From Fulvia fulva (lineage: Eukaryota; Ascomycota; Dothideomycetes; Mycosphaerellales; Mycosphaerellaceae): a stretch of DNA of 64,000 bases. The position numbers and the translations under genes were made by a program. The notes below the pieces were generated by a model. The model was not told the origin of the DNA. It saw only the letters and a list, made by a program, of their open reading frames with translations, and searched no databases. The stretch lies in NCBI RefSeq assembly GCF_020509005.1, contig NC_063020.1, forward strand, positions 558,001-622,000, given 5' to 3'. Shown here piece after piece: positions 42,619 through 53,353 of this stretch. How positions within the stretch are numbered: the first letter of the stretch is position 1; the number at the start of each line of letters is the position of its first letter.

Positions 42619-45600
42619 ATGGATAGCAGCGTGCAGCGGCTGTTGCAGGACAAGCTGTATGACAAGCGGAAGGCCGGTGCATTAGAGTAAGCCACACGCG
42701 AGCACAGCGAACATACACCCCTCGCGAGCCACAATTCACCCTCTCCATCATGCAATTGCTATGGCTGGCAGAGCTCTCAAGAGAAGATGGTCGAAAGAGA
42801 GCCATCCATATCGAAACACTGTCTTCCCCTTCCTAGACGACTTCGAGGGCCACATTGAGCATTATGACAGGCAATGGCTGATGCAGTACTCCTCCAGGCT
42901 CGAATCCACCATACGGCAAGCACTTACCGATGGCAACCACGATCGGATCGGAAAGATAGTATGGCAGCTATGTCATGACTATGCGTATGCCGTTCACCAA
43001 CCACATGCCCGCAATGGGGGTCTGATTGGCCTGGCGGCAGCTGCGATAGCATTAGGAGCAGTGAGGACAAGCTAGCACACGATCACCGGATGACCCGTAC
43101 TGACCGCTCCAGGAAGTAGCTCGCTACCTCAAGGAGATAGTCCCTCCTGTACTGGCCTGCTTCTCCGACCAAGATGCGCGTGTTCGGTACTATGCGTGCG
43201 AGAGCATGTACAACATTGCCAAAGTCGCCAAAGGAGAGATTCTGATCTACTTCAACGATGTGTTCGATGCGCTGTCGAAGCTCGCCGCGGACACTGAACT
43301 TTCAGTTAAGAACGGCGCCGAGCTGCTCGATCGCTTGGTCAAGGACATTGTGAGCGAATCCGCAGCAACATATGCCTCAGTACTGGCGCCCGAGGCAGCA
43401 GTGGCAGAGTCAGGCGAGAACACTCCAGATCAGAGTGTAGAGATACCCACTGCCTTCAGCCTACCAAGGTTCATACCATTACTACAGGAACGCATCAACG
43501 TACAGAACCCGTTTGCGAGAACCTTCCTAGTCTCGTGGATCACACTTCTTGACCAGATCCCAGATCTTGAACTGGTTGCGTATCTACCAAGCTTTCTAGG
43601 CGGATTACTGCGATTCCTAAGCGACTCCAACGAAGACGTACATACGACGACCAAGACTGCGCTCGATCGATTCCTCGTTGAGATCAAGAAGATCGCCGCC
43701 GTCAAGAAGGGCATCGCAGAAAGCAAGAAGAGCAGGGATGACACAGCGAGGAAGGTCAGCGACTCAAGTATCGTGGTAGAAAGCGAGAGAGGCGATGATG
43801 TTGAGGCAGATGCAGATCTGTCTGGCAGCCGCGAGAACCGCGAAAATGGCATGATGGACTCGCCGGCGCCTACGCCAGAGCCGAAGCTTACGACCATGGA
43901 AGAGGATCAAAAGGTGCCAGATGGTGCTTCATCAGTCACCGCAGCAGAAGACGATGATGACGTTGTTGCGGGAGATACGATGGTAGACGAGTGGATACCA
44001 GGACAGGATGTTCAGATCGACTTTCAACGCATCCTTGAGCTGTTGGTGAATTACCTGGCCGACTCCCGGGAAGAAGAGATACAAACAACGTGTCTTAGAT
44101 GGATAGAGACGTTTATGGATATTTGTCCTGAGGACATACTGTCCTTTACACCAAAACTTCTCGAGCAGCTCTTGCCGGCACTTTCGCATGACAGAGAACA
44201 TGTCAGCCAAGCTGCTACCAGAGTCAACCAGCAACTGATCAGATACATCATGTCACTACCTGAAGGTCCACATGGGTCGCAAGTCGGAAGCGCAGATCAG
44301 GCACAGGTATCGACGGTGCCGACAGCTCCTGCGATATCCGGCGGTGCTGTGCCCACGGCTGCTGCTGGCGCTGGAGGTAATAACTTGGCTCTTCGACCGG
44401 TCAAGGACGCCAACAACACCGACAAGCGCCAATCGGTTGGTGCTCCAAAGGCCGGCCAGAAACCACCTAGTCCTGAGAACGAGCTCGTGTCAAGAACACC
44501 CGAGGTATCGACTCCTGAACCTCCTGCTGACGAACCGGAGCCCACCGATACCAGATGGCTGGACCTTGACTATGAAGCTGCTGTCAATGCACTGACATTG
44601 CAGTTCTTGCACGAGCACGAAGCTACCAGGGTGGCAGCTTTGGCCTGGCTGATCATGCTACATCGCAAAGCACCGCGAAAGATTGCCGCGATACAAGATG
44701 CCACTTTCCCGGCACTTCTCAAAACGCTCAGTGATCCTGCAGAAGCAGTGGTCACACGAGATCTGCTGCTGCTCTCTGAGATCAGTAAGAGCAGCGACGA
44801 TAGCTATTTCTCGTCGTTCATGGTCAATCTGCTAAAGCTCTTTGCCACCGATCGACGACTACTAGAAATGCGAGGCAATCTGATCATCCGACAGCTATGT
44901 CTGTCACTGTCAGCAGAACGCATCTATCGGACACTCGCCGACTGCCTCGAGAAAGAAGAGGACGACATCGAGTTTGCTGCAGTCATGGTGCAAAACCTCA
45001 ACAATAATCTCATCACCGCACCAGAACTTGCAGACCTTCGAAAGCGACTGCGAAATCTGGACAGCAGAGATGGACAGACATTCTTCACTGTGCTGTTCAA
45101 AGCATGGTCTGTCAACGCTGTGGCCACGTTCAGTCTGTGTCTACTAGCTCAGGCTTATGAGCAAGCCTACAACCTCTTACAGATCTTCTGCGACATCGAG
45201 ATGACAGTGAACATCCTGATCCAGATCGACAAGCTAGTACAACTGCTTGAGTCGCCCGTTTTCACATACTTGAGGATGCAGCTACTGGAGCCAGAACGAC
45301 ATCCGAACCTGTACAAGTGCTTGTACGGACTGCTGATGCTGCTGCCACAGAGCAGTGCGTTCGCAGCACTCAAGAACAGACTCAACAGCGTTTCCGCCAT
45401 CGGCTACCTGCACATCAGACCAAACCAGACATCCGCAACGACACCTTCGTCAGTGAGCACGTTCGAGCGACAGAACCGTTTGAAGAATCGCGAAGATGGC
45501 GGCATCAAGTGGACAGAACTTCTAGAACGATTCCGTGCGACGCAAGACAAAGTCCGCCAAGGTCAGAAGAGACAACTGATAAGTCAACATGGCCTCGATG

Positions 45601-45809
45601 CAGAACCCGTGCCAGAGAAAGAGAGCAAGCAGGCTCAATCTGCTGCTGTGGACAGGGCAGGTCCTGGCAGACCGGACTCTGCCCAGGGTGTTCATGCCAG
45701 GCTTGCTGCCAGCCACAATCCGCTGGGGCGACATGAGAGGGGAAAGAGTAGTCTGAGCAACTTGGGCAGATTCGCTCCAGGGGGCAGAACGGGAAAGGGT
45801 AAGAAGTAG
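42619..45809 (+). CDS. VAC14: Vac14, scaffold of the Fab1/PIKfyve lipid kinase complex
   Basis: Three exons (42619-42686, 42898-43060, 43113-45809) with introns of 211 and 52 nt; 975 residues. It begins MDSSVQRLLQDKLYDKRKAGAL, followed by HDYAYAVHQPHARNGGLIGLAAAAIALG and EVARYLKEIVPPVLACFSDQDARVRYYACE, the hallmark HEAT-repeat start of Vac14. Acidic and Pro-rich inserts (about residues 270-340 and 440-530) separate it from the C-terminal HEAT region that binds Fig4 (FCDIEMTVNILIQIDKLVQLLESP and LRMQLLEP). Vac14 multimers hold Fab1 and Fig4 on the vacuole membrane to control PI(3,5)P2 (family knowledge). The last ~100 residues are basic and disordered. Splice joins are in phase and the gene is intact. 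Confidence 0.95.
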
Positions 45810-47008
45810 GACCTCGAGCTTCCGACGTTTGTGATCGATGAGGAGTGACTTGGACAGAGTGTTTATGATCTGAGCGAGGCGCTCTGGCGTGATTCTTATG
45901 AGCTGACGCTCATTATATGGCTTGACGGTATGTATTAACACAGAGCATAGATACAGAATGCATCGAATCGTGAAAGAACCAACATTGCTCGAAGCTGCGG
46001 AGAATGCCACACCCAGCACGGTCACAGAGATGGACGGCAGCACACAGCCTGCCAAGTGAGACAAACACGAGGGCGTGTGACTTATGGTGGTATTGTGCTG
46101 TTGTAGCAGCTCGTTGGACGCCTGCTATCTTGCTTGCCCTACGTACCTTCCTAACAGATCTAGCGTTATGCATGGCAATGCTTGGCACAATATAAAGTTC
46201 GGCGTGTACCACCTAGCAGATGCGACCCACTCTACTCTGCACCTCCGACATCTCACATTTCAATCAACAATATCACTCTCAGCACACGTCGATGACCTTG
46301 ATGACCCGGAAGAATTATACCATGGCCCATGTTCCAGCCCTGACTTGATCGCCGTCACTTCTTCGTTTCCGGTGGCAAACATGTCTCGGACTACGCCGCC
46401 ACCGAACATATCCACCCTCCGGCCTCTACCTGCTGCCAACCACTATCGAGTACATTGGTCCCTCGTATCTGCAAAGGTGGAGGTCATGAGAAGCAGCTAC
46501 TATACATATTGCTGGCTGATAACCGGACTAGCTACCGCAAGCAGTAAAGCTAGCGAGGCACTCGCCTCTTTTACTGCCACTTGAGCAGCAACGACGATTA
46601 CGGCCAGGTCCGACATCGAATAGAGTGGCCCATAATTGATCACGTCTATCTTGCCAAGGCGGCGGTTCGCTATACACACAGTCGATGCTGGATGTGACTT
46701 GCCTCTCGAGGTAAACGAGCGACGCGACAAGCTTCTGCGCCTGGCGGCTTGGCATGCACACTGCTATGGCGGAACCACCAATCATGAGCTATGTCCCGGG
46801 TGGTCGACTACAACAAGCAGGTACCAAACGAAGTTGCAGGCGACACTGTCACGGCTTGCGGTCGGCGAGGATGGAGAGGGTAGAGGTGGATGGGAGGTAC
46901 AAATAGAGAGGCTAGGTTCATTCACTTGTTCCTTTCAGCACATTCATCAAGGTCTTCGCTTCCTTCCTCTTCTTCATCCTTCGGACTAGCAACGATTCAT
47001 ACGCCACC
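45810..47008. other. Intergenic, 1.2 kb
   Basis: It holds the VAC14 3' flank and the protease promoter. A short frame at 46381-46584 has no likeness to known proteins. Confidence 0.4.
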
Positions 47009-47952
47009 ATGAAGTTCATCCCACTCACTGCTGCTGCGGCAAGCCTTGCCTACGCGGAAGAATATGTTCGTTGCAAGACCGAGCCAACGGCTGAGAAGAT
47101 TTCTATGCTCAACGAAGCTGCTTCCAACGCAAGCGCAGCAAGCAGCGAGGCACTCTTCAGCATCGCAGCCCTTCGCAACGTCGACACATATGTGCACGTT
47201 GTCACTACATCCGCCAAGGCTGGTCGATATAGCCAGGCTCAGGTCAATGAGCAGGTGAGCAGGACAACCCATACAGTTCACAAGTACAGCATTGACAGAT
47301 CCTAGATCTCTGCCATGAACAATGCCTACGCACCCCTAAACGTGGCGTTCAACCTAGTCGATACCGACTTCACGACCAACAACGCCTGGGCCGCAGCCGG
47401 CGATAGCAGTAGCGCTGAGCTTGCCATGAAGCGAGCTCTCCACCAGGGCTCATACGCAGACTTGAACCTTTACTTCCTCTCTGACCTCGGTGGAGGTCTG
47501 CTCGGATTCTGCTACTTCCCAGGTACGTTACAGCCTCACCGTGGCCCGCTCTATCACTCCCACTAACACCCTCCACAGAAGCCTCCCCATCTTCCCAAGA
47601 CCTCATCCTCGACGGCTGCGTCAACCTCGCGGACTCCCTTCCCAATGGCTCAGCAACCAATTACGACGAGGGTGCCACTGCCATCCACGAGACCGGACAC
47701 TGGTTCGGTCTCTACCATGTCTTCCAAGGCTCGTCGTGCTCCGGCTCCGGCGACTTCGTCTCCGACACTCCGATCCAGCGAACTGCCACGAGCGGTTGCC
47801 CCAGCAGACAGGACTCGTGCCCGAACGCTGCTGGTGTGGATAGCATCCACAACTGGATGGACTACTCTTACGACGCTTGTATGTATGAGTTCACCGCGGG
47901 CCAGGTCACTCGCGCAGCGGGTCTGTACGATCAGCTTAGAGCTGGCAAATAG
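47009..47952 (+). CDS. Secreted M43-type zinc metalloprotease
   Basis: Three exons (47009-47254, 47306-47522, 47579-47952) with introns of 51 and 56 nt; 278 residues. It starts with a signal peptide ([18 protein letters not shown]). The catalytic site [11 protein letters not shown] (around residues 190-200) matches the extended HExxHxxGxxH zinc motif of metzincins. [11 protein letters not shown] about 60 residues later fits the Met-turn with a nearby Cys, as in family M43B (pappalysin/cytophagalysin-like). Four Cys in the SSCSGSG...[11 protein letters not shown] segment suggest disulfides. Unlike many relatives it has little propeptide. A secreted protease for nutrition or host interaction is likely (inference). 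Confidence 0.88.
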
Positions 47953-48596
47953 AGAGCTGCTGTATTGAAGGATGAGGACGACTGAGCGAGGAGTTGATGT
48001 GATGGCGAAGCAGTCCATGCTGGACATGGCAGATACGGCAGTGGAGATGTGCATGTGCATACGAGCATTGGTATTAGAGCATAGAGGATTTGAATGAAGA
48101 GTATGAGATATGCCATTCGCATTTCCCACCCAAATCTCGTTGAAACCGACTGTGCAACTCGTATTCGGAATCGGTAGATGGGTCTACAATCCGTGGCCGT
48201 CCCTTCTGCCAAAGAGTCAAAGATACAAGACAGTATGTGACATGTGCCAGGAAAGTTATGCATGACCCCGGTTTATGCAAGATCCGCGCCCCTAACCGCT
48301 TGAGCAGACGCCACCGTTTCCATCCACCAATGCGCGTTCGAGCTGAACCACGAATTGTTGCGTGAAAGCCGCACAACCGACTTCATGGCTCGCATACTCG
48401 GATTCATTGCTCTGGCAGGTACGCCAGCGAGGAGTATGTAGTACGACTGTACGAGAATGCGGTACAGTATCGATCCGCCATGCGTTTGCACGTTTATGCC
48501 TCGTGGTTTGCTCGACCTACAAGGTATTCCTCTTGGGTCCTCGTCTTCTCCCTTTGTTGTCCAGCCTGGTCATAATAGTCTCGATCATCGCCGACG
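47953..48596. other. Intergenic between protease and transporter
   Basis: This 644-bp gap between two plus-strand genes contains only short frames. It must carry the transporter promoter. Confidence 0.4.
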
Positions 48597-50144
48597 ATGG
48601 CGGAAGAAAGGAAGACATACACGCCGTCCCCAGCAGCCAGCGAACACACCATCGATGGCGATATCGAAGCTCAACGATCCATCACCAACGAGAAGACCAC
48701 CACTGTCAACAACACCAAACCCAACAACCACAATGAACCCCCACAACACCCCAACACCATCGACTGGAACGGCCCCAACGACCCCTCCAACCCCCGAAAC
48801 TGGACCACCAAAGCAAAAATCGCAAACACCGCCCTCGTCATCGTGCTCTGCCTCCTCACGCCCCTAGCCTCCAGTATGTTCGCCCCCGGCGTCCCCCAAG
48901 TGCTCCGCGACTTCGAGACCAGCGCTGCGACCATAGCGGAGCTCGTCGTCTCAATTTACATCCTCGGCTTCGCGATCGGTCCCTTGCTCATCTCTCCCCT
49001 CTCGGAGATTTACGGACGCTGGCCGGTGTATATTGTCTGTAATATCATGTTCCTAATCTTTACAATTGCGTGCGCGGTGGCGAGTTCGATTGAGCAGTTG
49101 ATTGTGTTCAGGTTGTTTGCTGGGATTTTTGGCGTGTGTCCTGTTACGTTGGGGGGAGCGACGATCAGTGATTTGATCGAGCAGGAGAAGAGGGGACTGA
49201 GTATGTCGTTGTTTGGGATGGGGCCGCTTTTGGGACCTGTCATTGGACCTGTGGCTGGGAGTTATCTCGCTGCTGCAGAGGGCTGGAGGTGGACGTTTTG
49301 GGTGATTGCGATTGCGTATGGGGTCGCGAGTGTTGCGCATTTCTTTCTTTGCAAGGAGACGTATGGGCCTGTGTTGCTGGAGCGTAAGACGGCGAGATTG
49401 AGGAAAGAGACGGGGAATGCAAGCTTGATGTCCGCGCTGGACTCGGGTCTGGAGAGGAAGGAGAGGATCCTGAGAGCACTGGTTCGGCCGTTCAAGATGT
49501 TGTTCTTATCACCAATTGTGGCGATGATGGCGATCTATGCGGCATTTGTGTACGGGATTCTGTACTTGCTTTACACGACGTTCACGTTCGTGTTCATGGA
49601 GTATTATGGATTCCGCGCATCGAATGTCGGGTTGACATACATTGCGAGCGGGATCGGGATGTTTATGGGCTTGTTCTTGATTGGCGGAGCGAGTGATAAG
49701 CTCTTGAAGAGCAAGGCGGCCAAGCACGGAGGAGAGCTCAAGCCTGAGTATCGCTTGTTGCCGCTGATGTACACGGGCTGGCTGTGTCCGGTTGGGTTGT
49801 TCATCTACGGCTGGACGGCGGAGTACCACGAGCAGTGGGCAGTGCCGCTCTTTGGGACACTGCTGTTCGGCGTTGGCATTATTTCGGCTCTGATATGCAT
49901 CCAGCAGTACCTGATCGACGCCTACACGGTGTATGCCGCCTCGGCGATTGCGGCGAATACCGTGTTGAGGTCGATAGTCGGAGGCCTGCTTCCTTTGGCT
50001 GGCTTGAGTCTGTACAGAGAGCTCGGCCTGGGTTGGGGCAACAGCCTGATTGCATTCATAGCCCTTGCTTTGACGCCTGTGCCATTTGTGTTCTACATCT
50101 TTGGCGAGCGGATTCGGAAGCGCGATGGCGGGTTGAGGTTGTAG
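48597..50144 (+). CDS. MFS drug:H+ antiporter, DHA1-type
   Basis: A single exon of 515 residues. After a polar N-terminus (about 60 residues, ending NPRNWTTKAK, the usual DHA1 entry) come two sets of six membrane helices. Motifs: LSEIYGRWPVY in the loop after helix 2 (motif A equivalent), GPLLGPVIGPVAG in helix 5 (antiporter motif C) and GWRWTFW. A central cytoplasmic loop of about 60 charged residues separates the halves. These features fit the fungal multidrug (Flr1/Mfs1-like) exporters that move small hydrophobic compounds out across the plasma membrane. No biosynthetic cluster surrounds it, so a self-protection role is not supported. Intact. Confidence 0.9.
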   Translation: MAEERKTYTPSPAASEHTIDGDIEAQRSITNEKTTTVNNTKPNNHNEPPQHPNTIDWNGPNDPSNPRNWTTKAKIANTALVIVLCLLTPLASSMFAPGVPQVLRDFETSAATIAELVVSIYILGFAIGPLLISPLSEIYGRWPVYIVCNIMFLIFTIACAVASSIEQLIVFRLFAGIFGVCPVTLGGATISDLIEQEKRGLSMSLFGMGPLLGPVIGPVAGSYLAAAEGWRWTFWVIAIAYGVASVAHFFLCKETYGPVLLERKTARLRKETGNASLMSALDSGLERKERILRALVRPFKMLFLSPIVAMMAIYAAFVYGILYLLYTTFTFVFMEYYGFRASNVGLTYIASGIGMFMGLFLIGGASDKLLKSKAAKHGGELKPEYRLLPLMYTGWLCPVGLFIYGWTAEYHEQWAVPLFGTLLFGVGIISALICIQQYLIDAYTVYAASAIAANTVLRSIVGGLLPLAGLSLYRELGLGWGNSLIAFIALALTPVPFVFYIFGERIRKRDGGLRL

Positions 50145-50832
50145 ATCGACACTAGATATTGAGGGACTTGCGGCTTCGTGGTCTGTCTCCAGGCATAAAC
50201 GATTAATTCAAAACAACCTTCTCGTCATGTTGCTCTTTCAGGTCTGCCAGTATGGTTCCGCAAGATAAGGTGCCAGAAAACATATTCCAATGTTCAACAA
50301 AGGATCAACGTTTGCCTCGCCAGTAAGCCACTTGTAGAGTAAGATCCACGCCAGAGAAACACGCCAGAGAAACAGACATTCGACCAACAAATACGTACAG
50401 CTGGAAGAACACATCCGATCTGAAAGAGCTGAGCGAGTAGTTCAGTATTGCATTGAGGATCAGGCTCAACACAACGCAGGTGAGCGCTGCATCCGTTCGC
50501 CTGCCTAGGTCATTGGCTGGCATTTCGTAGGTATGTCGTTCCTGCCTCGTGAAAATGCCTCTTTGAATGGTCGAGTCCAGGTTCCACCATCGAAGACCGA
50601 AGATGAAGAAATGAGCGCAGTCGCTGTAAGGCGGTGGGAAGGATTGCGCGAGGATAGAAGCTATTCGAACCGACTTATCCGCTTGTAAAAGTTGAGTCCT
50701 CGGAGTGCCTTGCTGTTCAGCCCAGCCGTGAGCACGGTATCAAGGAGTAGAATCGGACATCTTCCAAGTCGCAATCAGAGGACAGCGTGTGCCAGACGTA
50801 GAGCCAGCTTCTATATATAGCATTGACCAGCC
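50145..50832. other. Intergenic between convergent genes
   Basis: It includes a 72-codon minus-strand frame (50305-50523, ATG start) with a hydrophobic stretch (CVVLSLILNAILNYSL). It could be a small membrane protein or a fragment, but support is weak. Confidence 0.35.
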
Positions 50833-51573
50833 TCACTCGCGCTTGATCGCGTCTGCCGTTTTCGATTGCATCAACAAGTAGACCAAATGGATGCCAGTAA
50901 GGAACTTCCACACGTGATTCGGATAAATCGAAGACCTCTGCCAGAATCCTTGCATACCACCGCCATGCCTCGCAACAAAGATCGCAAGCCCAACACTCCC
51001 CACCGTGCCCAGCAGTAAGCACAATCCCCTATAGACCGGTTGAGTCGTGGAAGGCGCAGCCAAGCCTGCCAAAATGATATTGACATTCGCACCCACAATA
51101 GCCATCGCCGCCCCGACTACATGCCAGACCGCTTTCCCATCCTGCTTCTCCCCGGGCCCTCCAGGTACAGCCGCTACTAATACGATTCCCAAACAGTAAA
51201 TGACCGACACCGCCGCTCGAGGGAGGTTGTACCTGCCTCCGGTGAGTGGTGTGGTGGCCTGCAGGAGGACTGTGTGTCCGATGTAGTAGAGGAAGCCGTT
51301 GACGACGAAGTTGAGACGCATTAGTTGCGCTTTGTAGGAGTAGGTTTGGAGGTTGGTGAGAGGGTCTGTGTAGGCGTAGGGGATGCCGAGGTCGGAGGTG
51401 TGGTTTTTGATGTAGGAGTAGCTCTCAATGAAGGCGAGGGAGGTGGTGTATTCGATGCCTACGTAGATGATTGGGAGGGCCAGGAAGATGACTGCGGCTG
51501 TGATCGCTAGTGGCTTCATTTGCTGGAAGAGTGTGGTTCCAGATGGCATCTTGGTGACCTTGTTGCCTGGCAT
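50833..51573 (-). CDS. Polytopic membrane protein, DUF998-like
   Basis: A single exon of 246 residues with about six hydrophobic segments (for example ITAAVIFLALPIIYVGIEY, AAVSVIYCLGIVLVAAVPGG, VVGAAMAIVGANVNIILAGLA). The layout (first helix, a YSYIKNHTSDLG segment, an RLNFVVNGFLYYIG helix, the PGGPGEK loop) resembles the DUF998 family of bacterial and fungal integral membrane proteins of unknown function. It ends with charged residues (DAIKRE). Start chosen at the first ATG; a second ATG eight codons in is also possible. The gene is intact. Confidence 0.65.
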   Translation of the reverse strand: MPGNKVTKMPSGTTLFQQMKPLAITAAVIFLALPIIYVGIEYTTSLAFIESYSYIKNHTSDLGIPYAYTDPLTNLQTYSYKAQLMRLNFVVNGFLYYIGHTVLLQATTPLTGGRYNLPRAAVSVIYCLGIVLVAAVPGGPGEKQDGKAVWHVVGAAMAIVGANVNIILAGLAAPSTTQPVYRGLCLLLGTVGSVGLAIFVARHGGGMQGFWQRSSIYPNHVWKFLTGIHLVYLLMQSKTADAIKRE

Positions 51574-51914
51574 GTTGCAGATGTGTATGGTGTTCAGATG
51601 GGAGGTGTGAGAGGAAAGAGCGATGAAGAGGATGGTGAAAGCAAAGCTTGGACGTTGTGGTGGCTGGTCGCACGTACTTACTGCATGGTATGCGATGGGA
51701 AATCAACATGCTTTGAAAGCGTCTACCAGCAAAGGAGGAAGCATCTTCCTATTCCAAGAGCCAGTGCAAACCAATACAGCCATGGATTGGTGATCGTTGC
51801 GGCGTGTCTTTGCATCGAATCCGAAACCGAGACTCCCGAGATCGCCGCACTTTCGATCTTAAGCCTCCCAAGAACATCCATTGCACGCGACCTGCCCATA
51901 CCATCGCGCCAACC
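51574..51914. promoter_or_regulatory. Divergent promoter, DUF998-like gene/MRPS17
   Basis: Start codons face away from each other across 341 bp. No motif noticed. Confidence 0.35.
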
Positions 51915-53015
51915 ATGAGTAGACCAGTCCTCAGCTTGCCAATACGGGCGCTGTCATCGACTCAACCCAATGCCTCACAATGGGTCTGCAGGAGATGTCT
52001 TGCGACCCAGGCAGAGGCGCCGACATCGACCACTCCTATCCCACCAGCAAACCTGCCAGACCGATCTGTAACGAGCACACCCAAGTATGATCCGACGCTA
52101 CCGGCATCTCAGAGAATAGGTCCAGATGGGAAGGTGTATCGTCTCAACAGACGTGACTTCCTGCTCAAGAAGCCACTGGGGCAGGACAGAATACCGACGG
52201 CCTATTTGCAGCACAGTACTGCCAAACATCTACACATCAATGAGAAAGCGCAAAGGGAGAAGACAGTACCGCATAAGCAGATCATTGGCGTGGTTGTTAG
52301 CCATGGCAAGATGGACAGGACTGTGAAAGTGCGGATTGGGAAACAGACCTGGAATCCTCGCATTGGAAAGGTGAGCGCAACAGATCTTGCCGGGAAGTCA
52401 CTCTGAGACTAACATCCCCTGCAGTACTTCAAAGATCACGATAATCTTCTGACGCACGACCCGAACAACTCCTTGACCACCGGAGACGTGGTTGAATTGC
52501 ACCGTCTACGAGTGAGCAAACGAGTCGGCCATGTAGTAGCCAAGATAATCTCGCCATTTGGAAAACCGATTGGTCAACGACCACCAATCCCAAAACCCGA
52601 CGACCGGCTGGCAGCATACAAGGAGAAGCGCTTCGCAAAACTAGACCGACGTGAACTGCGCCGCAAAGCCGCAGAAGGCGACGCAGAGGCTATCGAGAAA
52701 CTGAAGAAGGTCGATCTCGACCCTGGCAAGGGCGCTGAAGTTGGGGTTGGCAAGGGCAAGAAGGACAATGTACAGGCCAAGGGCAAGACTGCTGCAGGGA
52801 AAGGTGCCGTCTTAGGTGAGAAGGGGCAGAAGTTGCCAAGCGGTGTGCTACCAGGTGGTAAGCATGAAGTCGGTAAGATCAATACTAGGGCGAAGCACAA
52901 TAAGGAGACGGCGATGAAGTTCGAAGCTCAGGCTGCTGAGAATTTGTCTGAGGCGAAGGAGAAGGCGGAGAAGTTGGAGCAAAAGGGCCTTGAATCGGAC
53001 TCTGCGCTGAGATAG
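51915..53015 (+). CDS. MRPS17: Mitochondrial small-subunit ribosomal protein uS17m
   Basis: Two exons (51915-52370 and 52425-53015) across a 54-nt intron; 348 residues. The first ~45 residues are Ser/Arg/Thr-rich with few acidic residues, fitting a mitochondrial presequence. The uS17 core follows: IIGVVVSHGKMDRTVKVRIGK, then DHDNLLTHDPNN and LTTGDVVELHRLRVSKRVGHVVAKII. Beyond the core there is a long Lys/Ala/Glu-rich extension (about 150 residues), common in fungal mitoribosomal proteins though long here. The protein binds 15S rRNA in the mitochondrial small subunit (family knowledge). Its stop codon lies 338 bp before the helicase start on the same strand. Confidence 0.9.
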
Positions 53016-53353
53016 TGGTATTCGGCATGCAGGCTCTAGCAATGTACAAAAATGAACGTCTATACTACAGCCTTTCACATGGCATAATTCGTTGCAACTG
53101 GGTAATGGATTTGCACTTACACGTGACGACGCGTGATCCTGGTCAACTACATGTACGGAAAGCCTATTCGTCGCGTCGACACGTCAAGGCAAGAACGTTC
53201 AGTTTCGTCATCGACATGCTACATCTCAACAACTTCTTCAGCCAGATACTTCGCCATCGACCACCGCTGAACCCCCCACACTACACTTGTTACAACCACT
53301 TGCCCAGGCGAGCTTTCCAGTCCATTGTCTACCCGCCCCGCAAAGGTCCCCCC
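53016..53353. other. Spacer between MRPS17 and the RecQ gene
   Basis: The helicase frame is open backwards through this gap, including an in-frame ATG at 53216 that would add a basic, Pro-rich 46-residue N-terminus. I place the start at 53354 because the sequence from there fits family N-termini. Confidence 0.4.

Noticed and set aside
48597..50144. Biosynthetic gene cluster around the DHA1 transporter
   Set aside because: No synthase, tailoring enzyme or cluster regulator lies within several kilobases; the oxidoreductase and the zinc-cluster gene are over 8 kb away and separated by housekeeping genes.
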